Below, piece by piece: positions 55,982 to 64,000 of a stretch of 64,000 nucleotides of DNA (the first letter of the stretch is position 1; each line of letters starts with the position of its first letter). Source of the stretch: Sphingopyxis sp. FD7 (GTDB taxonomy: Bacteria; Pseudomonadota; Alphaproteobacteria; Sphingomonadales; Sphingomonadaceae); the NCBI RefSeq assembly GCF_003609835.1, contig NZ_AP017898.1, forward strand, positions 1,550,001-1,614,000, in the 5' to 3' direction. Position numbers and translations under genes: made by a program. The notes beneath the pieces were generated by a model, which saw only the letters and a list, made by a program, of their open reading frames with translations, was not told the DNA's origin and searched no databases.

Positions 55982-56634
55982 AGGTCGTGTCCGTCAATGT
56001 GGTGTAAATTCGGGTGTGGCCAGCGGGCTTCATTTTCAGGCGGCCTTTGGTGTAATCTGTAGCGGCTGAGCCTCCTCGATTGTTGGTGTGGCGAGCGCTG
56101 CCATGCCCTCGATCTGCATGTAGCGGTGCTGGAGCTGGTATTCGTCGTTCTGCTCGAGCAGGACGGCGCCGACGAGGCGGATGATGCTGTCCTCGTTGGG
56201 GAAGATGCCGACGACATCGGCGCGGCGCTTGACCTCCTTGTTCAGCCGTTCGAGCGGATTGGTGCTGTGGAGCTTGACCCGGTGCTGCTCAGGGAAGGTC
56301 ATGTAGGCGAGCACGTCATGCTCGGCTTCATCCATGCAGGTGCCAAGCTTCGGCCAGCGGGCGCGCAGCTGGTCGGCAACCTGACGCCAGACCTGTGTCG
56401 CAGCGGCATGATCGGGCTGGAGGAAGACCTGGCGGATGGCGGCGGCAACAACGGTGTTCTGGCCCTTGGGAACGTAGGTGTCGATACCGGATGTATTCTC
56501 CCCAGAAGTGCCGAATGAAAATTCCCCAGTTTGAGGTGAGCGCCAATTCGCTCCGGGGCTAGCCCCGGAGCGAATTGGCAACGACCCGCACGGATCCCTC
56601 CTATGCTTGCCCGGATTGGCGGGAGGCGTGGCAG

Positions 56635-57876
56635 GTGATCAGACTTGAGGAAATTGTCATGATCCATGACTTGAAGCGGCAGGGGCTGTCGGTGTCGGCG
56701 ATTGCGCGGCAGACGGGCCTTGATCGAAAGACGGTACGCAAACACCTGGCCGGCGGCGTGAAGGCGCCGGTGTACAAGCCCCGGCCACCCCGTCCGCGGG
56801 AGCTGGAACCCTACGAACCATATCTTCGCGATCGCATCGCGTTATATCCTGGGTTGTCTGGCAAGCGTCTCTTCCGCGAAATCGCTGCGATGGGGTTCAA
56901 GGGCGGCTACACGACCGTCACGGACTTCCTGCGCCAGATGCGGCCGCGGCGAGTGGTCCCGTTTGAGCGGCGCTTCGAAACACCCGCGGGACGGCAGGCC
57001 CAGGTGGACTTCGCCCAGTTCAAGGTGGCGTTCAGCGATGAGCCGGGCGTGACCCGGATCTTCTGGCTGTTCTCGATGGTGTTGGGTCATAGCCGCTGGC
57101 TGTGGGGTCGGTTCTGTCCGACCCAGGATCTGCAGACGGTGATGCGCTGCCACATCGACGCCTTCGATGCGATGGGCGGTGCCCCGTCCGAGGTGCTTTA
57201 CGACCGCATGAAAACCGCTGTGATCGATGAGGATGCCGAGGGTATTGTGATCTACAATCGGTCGCTGGTGGCCTTGCTGGATCATTACGGCGCTTTGCCG
57301 CGTGCATGCAGGCCCTATCGGGCGAAAACCAAGGGCAAGATCGAACGGCCCTACCGCTACATCCGTCAGGACTTCTTCCTTGGACGCACCTTCTGCAACG
57401 CTGATGACCTGAACAGGCAGTTCCGCGAATGGCTGGACACGGTCGCGAATGTTCGGTTGCATGCCACGACCCGGCGGATCGTCAGCGAGCACTTTGCCGA
57501 GGAGCAACCGGTCCTGACGGCCTTGCCTGCGGCCCCATACAATGCGGTGCTCACGATCGAGCGGCGAGTCAGCCATGAAGGCATGGTATCGGTTGGCGGC
57601 AATCTCTACTCGGTGCCCGACGCTACGCGCAAACGGGTCGTGGAGGTGCAGAATCATCCCCGTGAGATCAGGATCTTCGAGGATCGCAAGCTGATCGCGG
57701 TGCATCCCGTTCTCGATGGACGCAATCAGCGCCGGGTTGATCCTTCCCACCGGCGGCTCGCTCCGCCTCGCGCGGCAACAGTGCCGCCGCCTGCAGGGCT
57801 TGAGATTACCAGGCGCTCGCTGGGCTTCTACGAGGCGGTAGGACGGCGACTGGCCGGCAGCGAGGTACGGCCATGA
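56635..57876 (+). CDS. istA: IS21-family transposase IstA
   Basis: The 413-residue protein has an N-terminal helix-turn-helix (LEEIVMIHDLKRQGLS, then IARQTGLDRKTVRKHL), a DDE integrase core (QAQVDFAQFKVAF, VLYDRMKTAV, GKIERPYRYIRQDFF) and a C-terminal beta part. I use GTG 56635, which gives the normal N-terminus VIRLEEIVM; ATG 56659 is the alternative. It overlaps istB as ATGA. Confidence 0.94.
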   Translation: MIRLEEIVMIHDLKRQGLSVSAIARQTGLDRKTVRKHLAGGVKAPVYKPRPPRPRELEPYEPYLRDRIALYPGLSGKRLFREIAAMGFKGGYTTVTDFLRQMRPRRVVPFERRFETPAGRQAQVDFAQFKVAFSDEPGVTRIFWLFSMVLGHSRWLWGRFCPTQDLQTVMRCHIDAFDAMGGAPSEVLYDRMKTAVIDEDAEGIVIYNRSLVALLDHYGALPRACRPYRAKTKGKIERPYRYIRQDFFLGRTFCNADDLNRQFREWLDTVANVRLHATTRRIVSEHFAEEQPVLTALPAAPYNAVLTIERRVSHEGMVSVGGNLYSVPDATRKRVVEVQNHPREIRIFEDRKLIAVHPVLDGRNQRRVDPSHRRLAPPRAATVPPPAGLEITRRSLGFYEAVGRRLAGSEVRP

Positions 57877-58718
57877 CGGAGATCATCGACCGCATCCGCA
57901 CGAGCCTGGTTGGCCTGAGAATGCCCCGCGCGCTCGAGGTACTTGATCATACCATGCGGTGTCTGGAGCGCGGCGAAATGACCGCGCTTGAAGCCATCGA
58001 TGTCTTGCTCTCGCATGAGTATGGCAATCGGGAAAGCAGGCGCTTCACTGTCGGGCTCAAGACCTCACGGCTCATGCCCATGAAAACCCTCGAAGGCTTC
58101 GACTTCTCGTTCCAGCCTTCGCTGGATCGCGGCCGCATCCTCGCACTGGCGCAGCTCGACTTTATCGAGCGCGGCGAGGTGGTCCATCTGCTGGGACCGC
58201 CGGGCACAGGCAAGAGCCATCTGGCGACAGCCTTGGGCGCAGAGGCTGTTCGCGCTGGCAAGCGTGTTTACCGCGCCAGTCTGGCTGAGGTGATCGACAT
58301 GCTGGTGCGTGCCGAGCGTGACGGACGGCTTCCCGAACGGCTCCGGTTCTTCAACCGAAACACCCTCCTTATCGTCGATGAGATCGGCTACCTCCCGGTT
58401 ACGCCCGGCGGTGCCAACCTCTTCTTCCAGCTGGTCAACTCCCGTTACGAAAAGGGAGCGATGATCCTCACATCCAACCGCGGCTTTGCTGAATGGGGCG
58501 AGGTGTTCGGGGATCCGGTGGTGGCAACGGCGCTCCTCGATCGCTTGCTGCACCATGCCATCGTGATCCAGATCGAGGGCGCCAGTTACCGCTTGCGCGC
58601 GCACTCCGACCTCGTGCCGGAACACACCAGGGCGATCTCAGCGATCACGCCGCCGCCGCCGCCCAAAAGGCGCGGGCGGCCACCGAAGGAGCGCACGCAC
58701 GATCACTGGAACGGCTGA
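57873..58718 (+). CDS. istB: IS21-family helper ATPase IstB
   Basis: The 281-residue AAA+ protein shows Walker A GPPGTGKSHLA, Walker B LLIVDEIGYLP and LTSNRGFAEWGEVFGDPVVATALLDRL (sensor region, given here only as TSNRGFAEWGEVFGD). It loads IstA on target DNA. The C-terminus has a Pro/Arg-rich tail (PPPPPKRRGRPPKE). Confidence 0.95.
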   Translation: MTEIIDRIRTSLVGLRMPRALEVLDHTMRCLERGEMTALEAIDVLLSHEYGNRESRRFTVGLKTSRLMPMKTLEGFDFSFQPSLDRGRILALAQLDFIERGEVVHLLGPPGTGKSHLATALGAEAVRAGKRVYRASLAEVIDMLVRAERDGRLPERLRFFNRNTLLIVDEIGYLPVTPGGANLFFQLVNSRYEKGAMILTSNRGFAEWGEVFGDPVVATALLDRLLHHAIVIQIEGASYRLRAHSDLVPEHTRAISAITPPPPPKRRGRPPKERTHDHWNG

Positions 58719-59674
58719 TCACCGAAACCCAAACTGGGGAATTTTAACCCGGCACTTCTGGGGAATTATTAGTCAGCGTTGACAGTAGGCCAGCGCATTG
58801 CGCATGAAGTGGACACGGCAGCGCTGCCAGGTGGCGCTGAGGACGCGGGTGATCGCTGCCTTGAGGCCTTCGTGGGCATCCGAGATGACCAGCTTGACCC
58901 CTGTCAGACCGCGCCGGGCGAGGTCCTTGAGGAAGTCTGACCAGAACACCTCTGCCTCCGAAGGGCCGATGTGCAGGCCGACGATCTCGCGCTTGCCCTC
59001 GGTGTTGACGGCAACGGCGATTATCGCGGCAACGCTGACGATCCGGCCGCCCTGGCGCACCTTCAGGTAAGTGGCATCGAGCCAGAGGTAGGGCCAGTCG
59101 CCGGCAAGCGGGCGCTTGAGGAAGGCATGGACGCGCTCGTCGATGTCCTTGCACAGCTTCGAGACCGAGGATTTGGAGATGCCGGTCATGCCCATGGCCT
59201 GCACCAGATCATCGACGCGCCGGGTGCTGACGCCGGCGATCCACGCCTCCTGGATCACGGCGACCAAGGCCTTCTCGACTGTCTTTCGCGGCTCCAGGAA
59301 GCCCGGGAAGTAGGCGCCGGTCCGCAGCTTGGGGATCCTCAGGTTGAGCGTGCCGAGCCGGGTATCGAGGCTGCGGTCGCGGTAGCCGTTGCGCCAGGTC
59401 GTCCGCTCGCCGGAACGCTCGTGCCGGGCGGCACCGACCAGGCCCTCGACGTCGGCCTCCATGATGATCTGCAATACGCTTTCGGCAATGGTGCGCAGAA
59501 AATCTCCATCTCCGCTCTTCGCCAAAAGCTCGGCAAGCGGTAGTCTGTCTTCGGTCATCGGGATCAACTCCTTGGTTGGTGTGAAGTCTGGAAACTCCAC
59601 CTTACCAATGAGCCCGGTGGCCACCGAGATCGAAATCGCATGGGGTGGGGCATGCCCCACCCCATGCGATCACC

Positions 59675-62600
59675 TCAATCTACACCAGAAATTACACCAC
59701 GAACGCGGACGCTAACAGATCTTGATGGGTCGAGTGCATCCGTCCACCGTATTCGATAGGCCTCAACGTCGCTCAATTCGACCTCGCGCTGGAAGCTCGC
59801 GTGCATGGTGCCGCGCCAGGGATTCTCAGCATCCGGCTCGAACCGGAGCGAAACCGGCAGGCCGTCACCATAGTCATGGTAGCGCAGCCGGCGCAGCAAC
59901 TGAGCGGGGAGCAGATAAGCCGCGCCGTAGGCGGTCTGCGCCCGATAGACTGGCGTGTCGTTCATTGTGAACTCGTAGCCTTCGACCTGGCCTTCCTGGC
60001 GCGTGATGACCAAGTCCGCCGGCTTGGGCGCACTGCCTTGGCGATGCGGCCAGAGCCAGTCGAGCAGCCATTGAGGGTCGGTCACATTGCCGATCACCAG
60101 AAGCGGATCATGGCCGGCCTCCCGAATCCGGACGCTGCCGTCGCGCACCGCGTTCCAGAACTCGTCCGCCGTTCGACCTTCAATCTCCTGAAAGTCCGCC
60201 TTGCACACGACATCCCACCAGACAACGGCCGCAACCTGGCCCGACATTGCGTCTCGCCACCATTCCTCTTCGTTGACGACCGCCTGCGCCATTGGAGGGT
60301 CGGTATAGGCGCCTTTGCTGAGGCCGCCAGCGCGTAGCGTGAAATTGGCTAAAACGGCAGCCGTCGGCACGATCTCCGCGAACAAATGGCGGGGGAATGC
60401 GGTTGGCGTGAATGCTTGGGAGCCCGCGGCGGCGGCCACCGCGCCGACGCGCGCAGGATCGATCTGCGCGTCAACTATGGCTTGGTCGCGATGGCCGGTC
60501 AGCACGCCGAGCGACTGTTCGACAAGCTGTCGGGCGTGGTCGCGCCGCACGTCGAACGCCGGCCCATCGTCCGGACCGACCAATGCGGCTAGCAAATTTC
60601 CATGCCTGTCGGCGTCGATCCCTTCGAACGCGGCTATCAAGGACCTGAGATAGCTCTCCCGGCGCCGCAGCGCCTCGTCGTCGGCTAGGGTAAGAAGGCG
60701 GCGTAGATCGCCGTCGATCGCCTGTGATCCCTGCGTCGTCGCCATGATCGCGATCGCCTGCGCTTCCGGCAACGCCTCGAAGGAGAGACCGCCGCTCGAG
60801 CTGTATATACGCATCGAAACCCAAGGCGAATCCCCGAGCTGGCCGAGACCTTCGAGTAGATGGTCCATGCGTCCGGCATAACTGTGTTCAGCGAACCGCT
60901 CGCCCGACCCTGTGATCCTGAGCGCTGATATCAGGATGTCCGCGCCTGACATGCCTCCATCGTCATGAACGCCGGCATCGCCGCGATCGTGCGGTTCGCC
61001 ATGCAGCAGCATGCGTGCAGCCCGCGTCGCTGTTTCAGCGGCCCCGGCATGGATCGCCCAATGGATGAACAGGCTGGCGAGGACGACGACATGATCGCGC
61101 CAGGCATTGTGCATGATCGCGCCGAACACCACTGGCGCGGCAAGAGTGTCGCCGCTCTGCGTCAGCGGTAAGTCCTCGACCCGTGACCAATCAAGTTCCA
61201 GCGTTTCGAGCGTCAGCCCCTCGGACCGCACGCGCCAATAGGCGCCGCGCGTGTCCCACGCGCGCTCGGCCTGTATCCGCCAGTGAAGCATCAGGTCGCA
61301 GGTCCAGCTTGTCGCGAGCGTATCGCCCAGCCAGACGGCGCGCGCTGTCATTTGCGTCGTGGCCTGCAGATGCGCGCCTACATTTTCCGCAATACGCGTG
61401 AGGTCGTCCCATTTCCGACCCCCGCGTTCGCGCCGGTCTGGCGCCGCAGCGATGACCTGGAGCAGGCGTTCCCAACCAGCGACCAGTTCACGCCAAGCAC
61501 GCGCATAAGTCTCCTCTTGGCGCGACAGCGCGTAGGCACGCTTGCCGCCCGCGCCCGGCGGCGTTTCCGCGCGATGCTCTCCCAGCGCCCAGTCGATCAG
61601 TCGGTAGGCAATGCTCTGCGCCATCCACAGTATCGGCTGCAGCGCCTTGGGCGTCACCTCGCTTGCCACGCGCCTGTAGATATGGGCAGGTGCATGGGCG
61701 ATCCGGCCCATGAACTCGGCCTCGTCTGGCAGGCGCTCGACGGCGCGGCGGATCATGTCACGGTAGGCGCGTGCCCATTCCTCGGCGAGTGCCCTGCCGA
61801 ACAAGCTCTGTCCGGATTCGAGCTGCGCGTAGCTGATGTCCTCGTCGGAGAGCTGCGCGAGCCGATAGAGAAAGGCATGGAACGCGATCACCTCGCCGAG
61901 CTGATCGGCAAACTCGTCAGCCTGACGGGTATCGATGAGGGCGATGAGGTCGGCGATCATCTCGCGCAGGATCGCGCCGGTTTCGCTGATGGCGCCGTCC
62001 TCGGCGGGCGCCCTGCGGAACCTGAGCGATGCCCGGACCGCCCAGCGCGCCACTGGACCCAGTGGAAGCGTTGCGCGGGCGAGCACCTGATCACCTTCAT
62101 AGTCCTGGCCGGGCTGCAGCGGGATGACGAAGTCGTGGACCTGTCCGCCATCCGACCCGCGCGCCTGCGCCAGCCATGCGCGAACGATGGGCGCCAGTAT
62201 CGCGAGGCGCACGTCGACCAGCCGCATCTTCCGACGCAAACGGCGACTGACACGAGGCTCACCGCCGTCCCAGAGCGCGGAATACCACGTGCGGGCGCGC
62301 TCGCCCGTTGCGAACGGGTCGGTCTCGTCCCCGGCCGGAAGATAGCCATAGCCAGCGACATTGGCCCATCGGTTGGCGGTGACGGTTCCGGTCAGCTCGC
62401 GCGGCCAGATCACATTGGCAACATAGGCTCGCATGATTGGCGCGCGTCGTTCCGGGTGCAGGAAGGCAATCGTCCGCAGCACGAAATAGGCGAGCGCGCC
62501 GACATTGATCGCAAACCAGGCGAGGTTGAGCAGTGTCACCGCGGCGCCCGCATCGCCCATCTTCGCGGCGAACGGGAGTTGTGCGGCGATCGCTACACAC

Positions 62601-63157
62601 AGCAGCAACGAGCTTACGCCGACGAAGATCGCGCTCGACGACTCGATGTAGATCGTGAGGCGGGAGGCGAACGAAGCGCGCCCTCGATTGAGCAGCCCTA
62701 CAAAGGCGATGACGAGGGGGAAGACCAGCCCGACCAGTGCGGCCTGCACCGCGAGTACGGCGATGTTGACAGTCCAGAAATCGCGGACGCTCGCTTGCTT
62801 ATCGGTGGCGAGCGTGAAGCTGGGTAACCGATCGAAAAGGGTGGACAGGACGGCGAAGGCATAGAGAAGCGCGACAATCGCCAACGCGCGGATGGGGTGA
62901 CGAACGATCCACATCGCAAGCCGCATGAGGCGCGGATAGCGATGGGTGCGAAACTCGGGGTTGCCGCGCAGGTGCCGCGCAACGATACGGCGCACCAGCT
63001 TTGCGAGCCCCGGTTGGAATAGGCCTCGGATAGTTTCGGCCAGCAGGCAGAGCTGCGGCCACCCGTTGGTGAGGACGCTATGCATCAACTTCAAGATCGG
63101 ACATGATTCCCCCCCTTTCGTCGGCCGGTTCTCGAACTCCGGGAATGCCCTGACCAT
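59675..63157 (-). CDS. Large four-helix membrane protein, C-terminus replaced by IS sequence
   Basis: I do not recognise this protein. It has 1160 residues now, 1144 of them native. Four membrane helices lie within residues about 85-240 (for example IRALAIVALLYAFAVLS and AVLAVQAALVGLVFPLVIAF); the remaining 900 residues are soluble, mostly helical and probably cytoplasmic. The IS256 insertion replaced the last 34 native residues by about 16 IS-coded ones (SVSVRVRGVISGVD), so it may still work. Start is uncertain: ATG 63157, or ATG 63085, which overlaps the stop of a nine-codon leader with a strong ribosome site. Position among a STAND NTPase, AAA+ module and vsr suggests a membrane effector or sensor of a defence system. 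Confidence 0.7.
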   Translation of the reverse strand: MVRAFPEFENRPTKGGESCPILKLMHSVLTNGWPQLCLLAETIRGLFQPGLAKLVRRIVARHLRGNPEFRTHRYPRLMRLAMWIVRHPIRALAIVALLYAFAVLSTLFDRLPSFTLATDKQASVRDFWTVNIAVLAVQAALVGLVFPLVIAFVGLLNRGRASFASRLTIYIESSSAIFVGVSSLLLCVAIAAQLPFAAKMGDAGAAVTLLNLAWFAINVGALAYFVLRTIAFLHPERRAPIMRAYVANVIWPRELTGTVTANRWANVAGYGYLPAGDETDPFATGERARTWYSALWDGGEPRVSRRLRRKMRLVDVRLAILAPIVRAWLAQARGSDGGQVHDFVIPLQPGQDYEGDQVLARATLPLGPVARWAVRASLRFRRAPAEDGAISETGAILREMIADLIALIDTRQADEFADQLGEVIAFHAFLYRLAQLSDEDISYAQLESGQSLFGRALAEEWARAYRDMIRRAVERLPDEAEFMGRIAHAPAHIYRRVASEVTPKALQPILWMAQSIAYRLIDWALGEHRAETPPGAGGKRAYALSRQEETYARAWRELVAGWERLLQVIAAAPDRRERGGRKWDDLTRIAENVGAHLQATTQMTARAVWLGDTLATSWTCDLMLHWRIQAERAWDTRGAYWRVRSEGLTLETLELDWSRVEDLPLTQSGDTLAAPVVFGAIMHNAWRDHVVVLASLFIHWAIHAGAAETATRAARMLLHGEPHDRGDAGVHDDGGMSGADILISALRITGSGERFAEHSYAGRMDHLLEGLGQLGDSPWVSMRIYSSSGGLSFEALPEAQAIAIMATTQGSQAIDGDLRRLLTLADDEALRRRESYLRSLIAAFEGIDADRHGNLLAALVGPDDGPAFDVRRDHARQLVEQSLGVLTGHRDQAIVDAQIDPARVGAVAAAAGSQAFTPTAFPRHLFAEIVPTAAVLANFTLRAGGLSKGAYTDPPMAQAVVNEEEWWRDAMSGQVAAVVWWDVVCKADFQEIEGRTADEFWNAVRDGSVRIREAGHDPLLVIGNVTDPQWLLDWLWPHRQGSAPKPADLVITRQEGQVEGYEFTMNDTPVYRAQTAYGAAYLLPAQLLRRLRYHDYGDGLPVSLRFEPDAENPWRGTMHASFQREVELSDVEAYRIRWTDALDPSRSVSVRVRGVISGVD

Positions 63158-63460
63158 CCTAATGCATCAAGTCCTTGCCCTTGGACACGAAGCACTCTGC
63201 CATTAGCTAATTACGATGCGGTTGTTGACCTACGGTTACTTCGCCAACATCTCCTTCGCTTGTTCGATTGGCTGAATCGGATCTTCATGAAGTGACCCGA
63301 ACCGCCCATTCGCAGAACGATGAATCGGGTCGATACTCATGCGGGAACGGTCGCTATGTTGACGGCAGTCCTCATTGGAAACGATGCAGCGTCCGCTTCT
63401 TCGATTGCGCCGGGAGTTTTCGGATTTTTCCGTCTATGGCCCCGCGCTCGGCTCGGCGTG
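63158..63460. other. Gap without a gene
   Basis: This 303-base gap separates vsr from the large membrane-protein gene, both on the minus strand. It holds no convincing reading frame on either strand and no clear hairpin. The promoter of the membrane-protein operon may lie here, but I could not assign boxes. Confidence 0.5.
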
Positions 63461-63904
63461 TCAATCAGGAACAACCAATGACCCGCGGCCTTCAGCCAAC
63501 CATTGACTGATCTTGTCACCGACCTGTTCGCCGCCATGTTCCTTGATCGCGCATTCCCACACGACTGCGGTTCGCCATCCCGACTGATCGAGAGCGGCAA
63601 GCGTCCTTTGATCCCTGAGTACATTCTGCTGGAATTTCTGCGCCCAGAATTCCGGTCGAGTGGCGGGCGTGGTCGTGAATCGGCAGCCTTCGTGACGATG
63701 CCAGAAACATCCATGGACGAACACGACGGCCCGAAATCTCGGAAAGACCAGATCGGGCCTGCCTGGCAATCCCTTGTAGTGCAGCCGGTATCTCAGGCCC
63801 CTTGCATGCAGCGCCTTTCGAAGGACGAGTTCGGGCTTCGTGTTTCGCCCCTGGATCCCCGCCATCATTCTGGACCGCGTTGCCTGGTCGACAACGTCGG
63901 CCAT
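63461..63904 (-). CDS. vsr: Very short patch repair endonuclease
   Basis: The 147-residue protein has the Vsr pattern: RSRMMAGIQGRNTKPEL, GLPGRPDLVFPRFRAVVFVHGCFWHRH, with catalytic Asp in RPDLVF and the zinc-binding Cys/His in HGCFWHRHEGC, and WRTAVVWECA. Vsr nicks next to T:G mismatches from deaminated 5-methylcytosine, and therefore goes with a C5 cytosine methyltransferase. The ATG at 63904 has AGGGGA at a good distance. A GTG just upstream is in frame. Confidence 0.93.
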   Translation of the reverse strand: MADVVDQATRSRMMAGIQGRNTKPELVLRKALHARGLRYRLHYKGLPGRPDLVFPRFRAVVFVHGCFWHRHEGCRFTTTPATRPEFWAQKFQQNVLRDQRTLAALDQSGWRTAVVWECAIKEHGGEQVGDKISQWLAEGRGSLVVPD

Positions 63905-63919
63905 CACGAATTCCCCTGG

Positions 63920-64000
63920 CTAGATCCGCCGGTCCTGGTATGTGGTTGAACCATGAAAGGAATTGTCGGGCGGATGACCAGAAGTTTCAAGACTGTTGAT
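63920..64000 (-). CDS. C-terminal end of an unidentified gene, partial
   Basis: An open frame enters from the right edge and stops with TAG at 63920-63922, 15 bases before vsr. Only 26 residues are in view (ending STTYQDRRI), too few to identify. A cytosine methyltransferase is expected here because vsr follows, but this is a guess. Confidence 0.4.
   Translation of the reverse strand: MNSLETSGHPPDNSFHGSTTYQDRRI

Larger units (their letters stand above)
56479..58784 (+). mobile_element. IS21-family insertion sequence nested in the IS256-like element
   Basis: The 2306-base element starts TGTC and ends GACA, and has a five-base duplication GTAGG on both sides (56474-56478, 58785-58789). Its ends contain the repeated block CCCCAGAAGTGCCG and ATTCCCCAGTTTG typical of the multiple terminal repeats of IS21. 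It carries istA and istB intact, so it may be active. Confidence 0.93.
56036..59558 (-). pseudogene. IS256-family transposase, split by the IS21-like element
   Basis: The N-terminal part (59558 to 58785) has LPLAELLAKSGDGDF, RNGYRDRSLDTRLGTL, WPYLWLDATYLKV and LVISDAHEGLKAAI; the C-terminal part (56478 to 56036) has LHSTNPLERLNKEVKRR and VGAVLLEQNDEYQLQHRYM. Joining them with one GTAGG copy gives 1212 bases, exactly 404 codons, with the seam reading RNALAYVPKGQNTVV. So the parent was an intact 403-residue mutator-type transposase; it is now inactive. Confidence 0.92.
55982..59715 (-). mobile_element. IS256-family insertion sequence, interrupted by an IS21-like element
   Basis: An eight-base duplication CAGATCTT flanks the element (55974-55981 and 59716-59723), which is the size expected for IS256. 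Near both ends GTGGTGTAA is repeated in inverted orientation, with partial similarity out to GTCCG. Without the nested element the length would be 1423 bases. It interrupts the 3' end of the large membrane-protein gene. Confidence 0.88.

Noticed and set aside
55529..56062. 177-residue plus-strand frame near the AAA+ start
   Set aside because: It crosses the IS256 boundary and is rich in Cys/Arg/Pro without pattern; not coding.

Overview
The window looks like chromosomal DNA of a high-GC alphaproteobacterium of the Sphingomonadales, most likely a Sphingopyxis- or Sphingomonas-like strain. This is inferred from the GC-rich codon use, the gene complement (hslVU, ftsH, a bacterial Cdc48, a cpoB-tilS-ftsH row) and sphingomonad-style GTCATCCCGG palindromes; no database search was possible.

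Region 1 (1-17426, all minus strand) is a surface-polysaccharide operon read from wza (17426) down to and past the left edge. It holds wza, a QuiNAc-type set (4,6-dehydratase, initiating sugar-phosphate transferase, nucleotide-sugar reductase/epimerase), an O-antigen-ligase-like membrane protein, a Wzc-type tyrosine kinase and an unrecognised membrane-anchored protein. Then comes a tightly overlapping nonulosonic (sialic/legionaminic-type) acid set: two CMP-sugar synthases, two NeuB-type synthases (one a CBS-NeuB-SAF-TIM-barrel fusion), a Gfo/Idh oxidoreductase, an SDR, a NeuC-type epimerase and a partial NeuD-type protein. A metallophosphatase (17612-18379) and a plus-strand set wecB-wecC-manA-manC (18606-22960) for UDP-ManNAcA and GDP-mannose follow.

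Region 2 (23014-41773) is ordinary chromosomal core: hslV and hslU separated by an FAD oxidase that looks circularly permuted, rodZ-like, cpoB, tilS, ftsH, rpoZ, a phospholipase D-type protein, a SAM methyltransferase, an MFS transporter, a two-AAA Cdc48/VAT ATPase, a LysR regulator, tRNA-Thr(GGT), a cyclophilin and tRNA-Ser(GGA).

Region 3 (41774-64000) is an accessory island beginning just after tRNA-Ser. A serine recombinase/DUF2924/DUF3489 module is followed by an apparent defence cluster, all minus strand, reading right to left: a partial gene, vsr, a large four-helix membrane protein, a possible 90-aa ORF, an AAA+ ATPase, a DUF6414-like partner, and a 1643-aa STAND-type NTPase with a nuclease-like N-terminus. 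Four insertion sequences have hit this island. For three of them I could remove the element and one target-site copy by hand and recover a single intact reading frame: IS5-like in the DUF6414-like gene, IS256-like in the membrane-protein gene, and IS21-like nested in the IS256 transposase. So the ancestral cluster can be rebuilt: about 1178-aa membrane protein, small ORF, 409-aa AAA+ ATPase, 456-aa DUF6414-like protein, 1643-aa STAND protein.
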